From Lachnospiraceae bacterium UBA1760 (GTDB lineage: Bacteria > Bacillota > Clostridia > Lachnospirales > Lachnospiraceae), in the NCBI GenBank assembly GCA_002314775.1, contig DCHE01000034.1, forward strand, positions 43,560 to 69,389: a stretch of 25,830 nt of DNA, given 5' to 3'. Of this stretch, positions 24,881 through 25,830 are shown one piece after another. Positions within the stretch are counted from its first letter, which is position 1; each line of letters starts with the position of its first letter. Under the pieces are notes generated by a model. That model did not search any database and was not told the DNA's origin. It worked only from the letters and a program-made list of their open reading frames with translations. Made by a program: the position numbers and the translations under genes.

Positions 24881-25830
24881 TTAGAGATTGATTTCGATAT
24901 CTCCTGCAAATACCTTGTCTTCCTTACCAAGAGCACCTGGGATGATTGAGAATGTATTAGAAATACCATCCTGTGCATCCATGAATGGAAGCTTAGCAAC
25001 TGAAGCAAGTGAAGAAACTGCACCGCTTGTATCTCTACCATGCATTGGGTTAGCACCTGGAGCAAGTGGCTGTCCGTGCTTTCTACCACATGGTGTATCA
25101 CCTGTGTTCTTACCATATGTTACGTTAGATGTAATTGTAAGAACTGACATTGTAGGGAATCCGTTTCTGTATACGTGATGCTTTCTGATCTTGTCCATGA
25201 ATGTCTTAACAAGGTTAGCTGCAAGTGAATCTACTCTGTCATCGTTGTTACCATACTTAGGGAAATCACCCTCTGTCTCATAGCTAACTACTACGCCCTG
25301 CTCATTTCTAACAGTCTTAACCTTAGCGTACTTGATAGCTGAAAGTGAATCTGCTACTACTGAAAGTCCAGCGATACCTGTTGCGAAGTATCTCTTAACG
25401 TCTCTATCATGAAGAGCCATCTGGATTCTCTCGTAAGCATACTTATCATGCATGTAGTGGATAATGTTAAGAGCTGAAACGTATACTCTAGCTAACCACT
25501 CCATCATATCATCGAACTTCTCCATAACCTCATCAAAGTCAAGGTACTCTGATGTGATTGGTCTGTACTTAGGTCCTACCTGAACTCCTGTACACTCATC
25601 AACACCACCGTTGATAGAGTAAAGAAGACACTTAGCAAGGTTTGCTCTAGCTCCGAAGAACTGCATCTCCTTACCAATTCTCATTGAAGATACACAACAA
25701 GCGATACCGTAGTCATCACCGTGAACTGGTCTCATTAAGTCATCGTTTTCATACTGGATTGAAGATGACTGGATAGACATCTTAGCACAGTACTTCTTGA
25801 AGTTCTCGGGAAGTCTTGTTGACCAGAGAA
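24881..25830 (-). CDS. pflB: Pyruvate formate-lyase core lacking the glycyl-radical domain (partial at window edge)
   Basis: PFL converts pyruvate and CoA to acetyl-CoA and formate. The gene runs in from beyond 25830; 315 residues are visible, beginning LWSTRLPENFKKYCAKMS. SSIQYENDDLMRP, the active-site pair in YGIACCVSSM (Cys codons 25699-25694), FFGARANLAKCLLYSINGG, ALHDRDV and GANPMHGRDTSGAVSS match PFL of E. coli type along its whole length. It then stops after FSIIPGALGKEDKVFAGDIEINL, exactly where full PFLs continue into the radical domain. An ATG at 25780 is internal and not the start. Two small genes follow, the second being the missing domain. The core alone could not be radical-activated. 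Confidence 0.96.
   Translation of the reverse strand, partial: LWSTRLPENFKKYCAKMSIQSSSIQYENDDLMRPVHGDDYGIACCVSSMRIGKEMQFFGARANLAKCLLYSINGGVDECTGVQVGPKYRPITSEYLDFDEVMEKFDDMMEWLARVYVSALNIIHYMHDKYAYERIQMALHDRDVKRYFATGIAGLSVVADSLSAIKYAKVKTVRNEQGVVVSYETEGDFPKYGNNDDRVDSLAANLVKTFMDKIRKHHVYRNGFPTMSVLTITSNVTYGKNTGDTPCGRKHGQPLAPGANPMHGRDTSGAVSSLASVAKLPFMDAQDGISNTFSIIPGALGKEDKVFAGDIEINL

Noticed and set aside
24881..24883. Stop-codon readthrough fusing the PFL core to the 71-aa protein
   Set aside because: The frames match, but a good ribosome site and ATG directly follow the TAA, and the fused part would still lack the RVSGY radical loop.
25780..25780. ATG at 25780 as the PFL start
   Set aside because: The frame continues upstream to the window edge with conserved PFL sequence (LWSTRLPENFKKYCAK), so it is internal.

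Overview
The window looks like chromosomal DNA from an anaerobic Firmicute of the Lachnospiraceae (Butyrivibrio/Pseudobutyrivibrio/Roseburia/Lachnospira type). Grounds: strong AGGAGG-type ribosome sites, gene orders shared with Firmicutes (hpf-secA-prfB, tsaC-rpiB), Thr/Glu/Ala and Thr/Glu/Lys surface stalks, a YesM-type histidine kinase beside glycoside hydrolases, and fermentative pyruvate formate-lyase (PFL). The genus cannot be fixed from the sequence alone. I see no transposase, phage gene, tRNA, rRNA or CRISPR array.

Layout. 1-296: a long imperfect hairpin element and a terminator. 297-2207 (-): a secreted, membrane-anchored surface protein with tandem repeat domains. 2473-9936 (-): a carbohydrate cluster, in transcription order a CE2-like acetyl esterase, a second SGNH esterase, a GH29 alpha-L-fucosidase, a GH42 beta-galactosidase and a YesM-type sensor kinase. 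10282-11850 (+): a divergent GH43 enzyme. The enzymes have no signal peptides, so they probably trim imported acetylated, fucosylated and galactosylated plant-wall oligosaccharides in the cytoplasm. A 13-bp motif is shared by the promoter regions of the esterase operon and the surface protein.

11935-18922 (-): a membrane acyltransferase, homoserine dehydrogenase, release factor 2 (intact, with the classical +1 programmed frameshift), SecA and long-form HPF. 19607-21160 (-): an SH3/NlpC-P60 cell-wall hydrolase with WalR-like boxes in its upstream region. 21598-23215 (+): tsaC (Sua5) and rpiB, separated by a 17-bp tandem repeat.

23327-25830 (-): the most unusual region. The PFL gene enters from the right edge with its CysCys active site but stops just before the glycyl-radical domain. 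That domain, with its RVSGY loop, is a separate 79-residue protein. Between them is a 71-residue protein that resembles the first part of the radical domain but replaces the radical loop with a Cys-rich segment (C-x2-C-x6-C). The activase gene pflA follows. This appears to be a three-piece split PFL system with replaceable radical subunit and a Cys-bearing look-alike.

Several starts were moved from the longest open frame on ribosome-site evidence: the surface protein (2207), the kinase (TTG at 4341), GH43 (10282), tsaC (21598) and prfB (TTG at 15490 plus frameshift).
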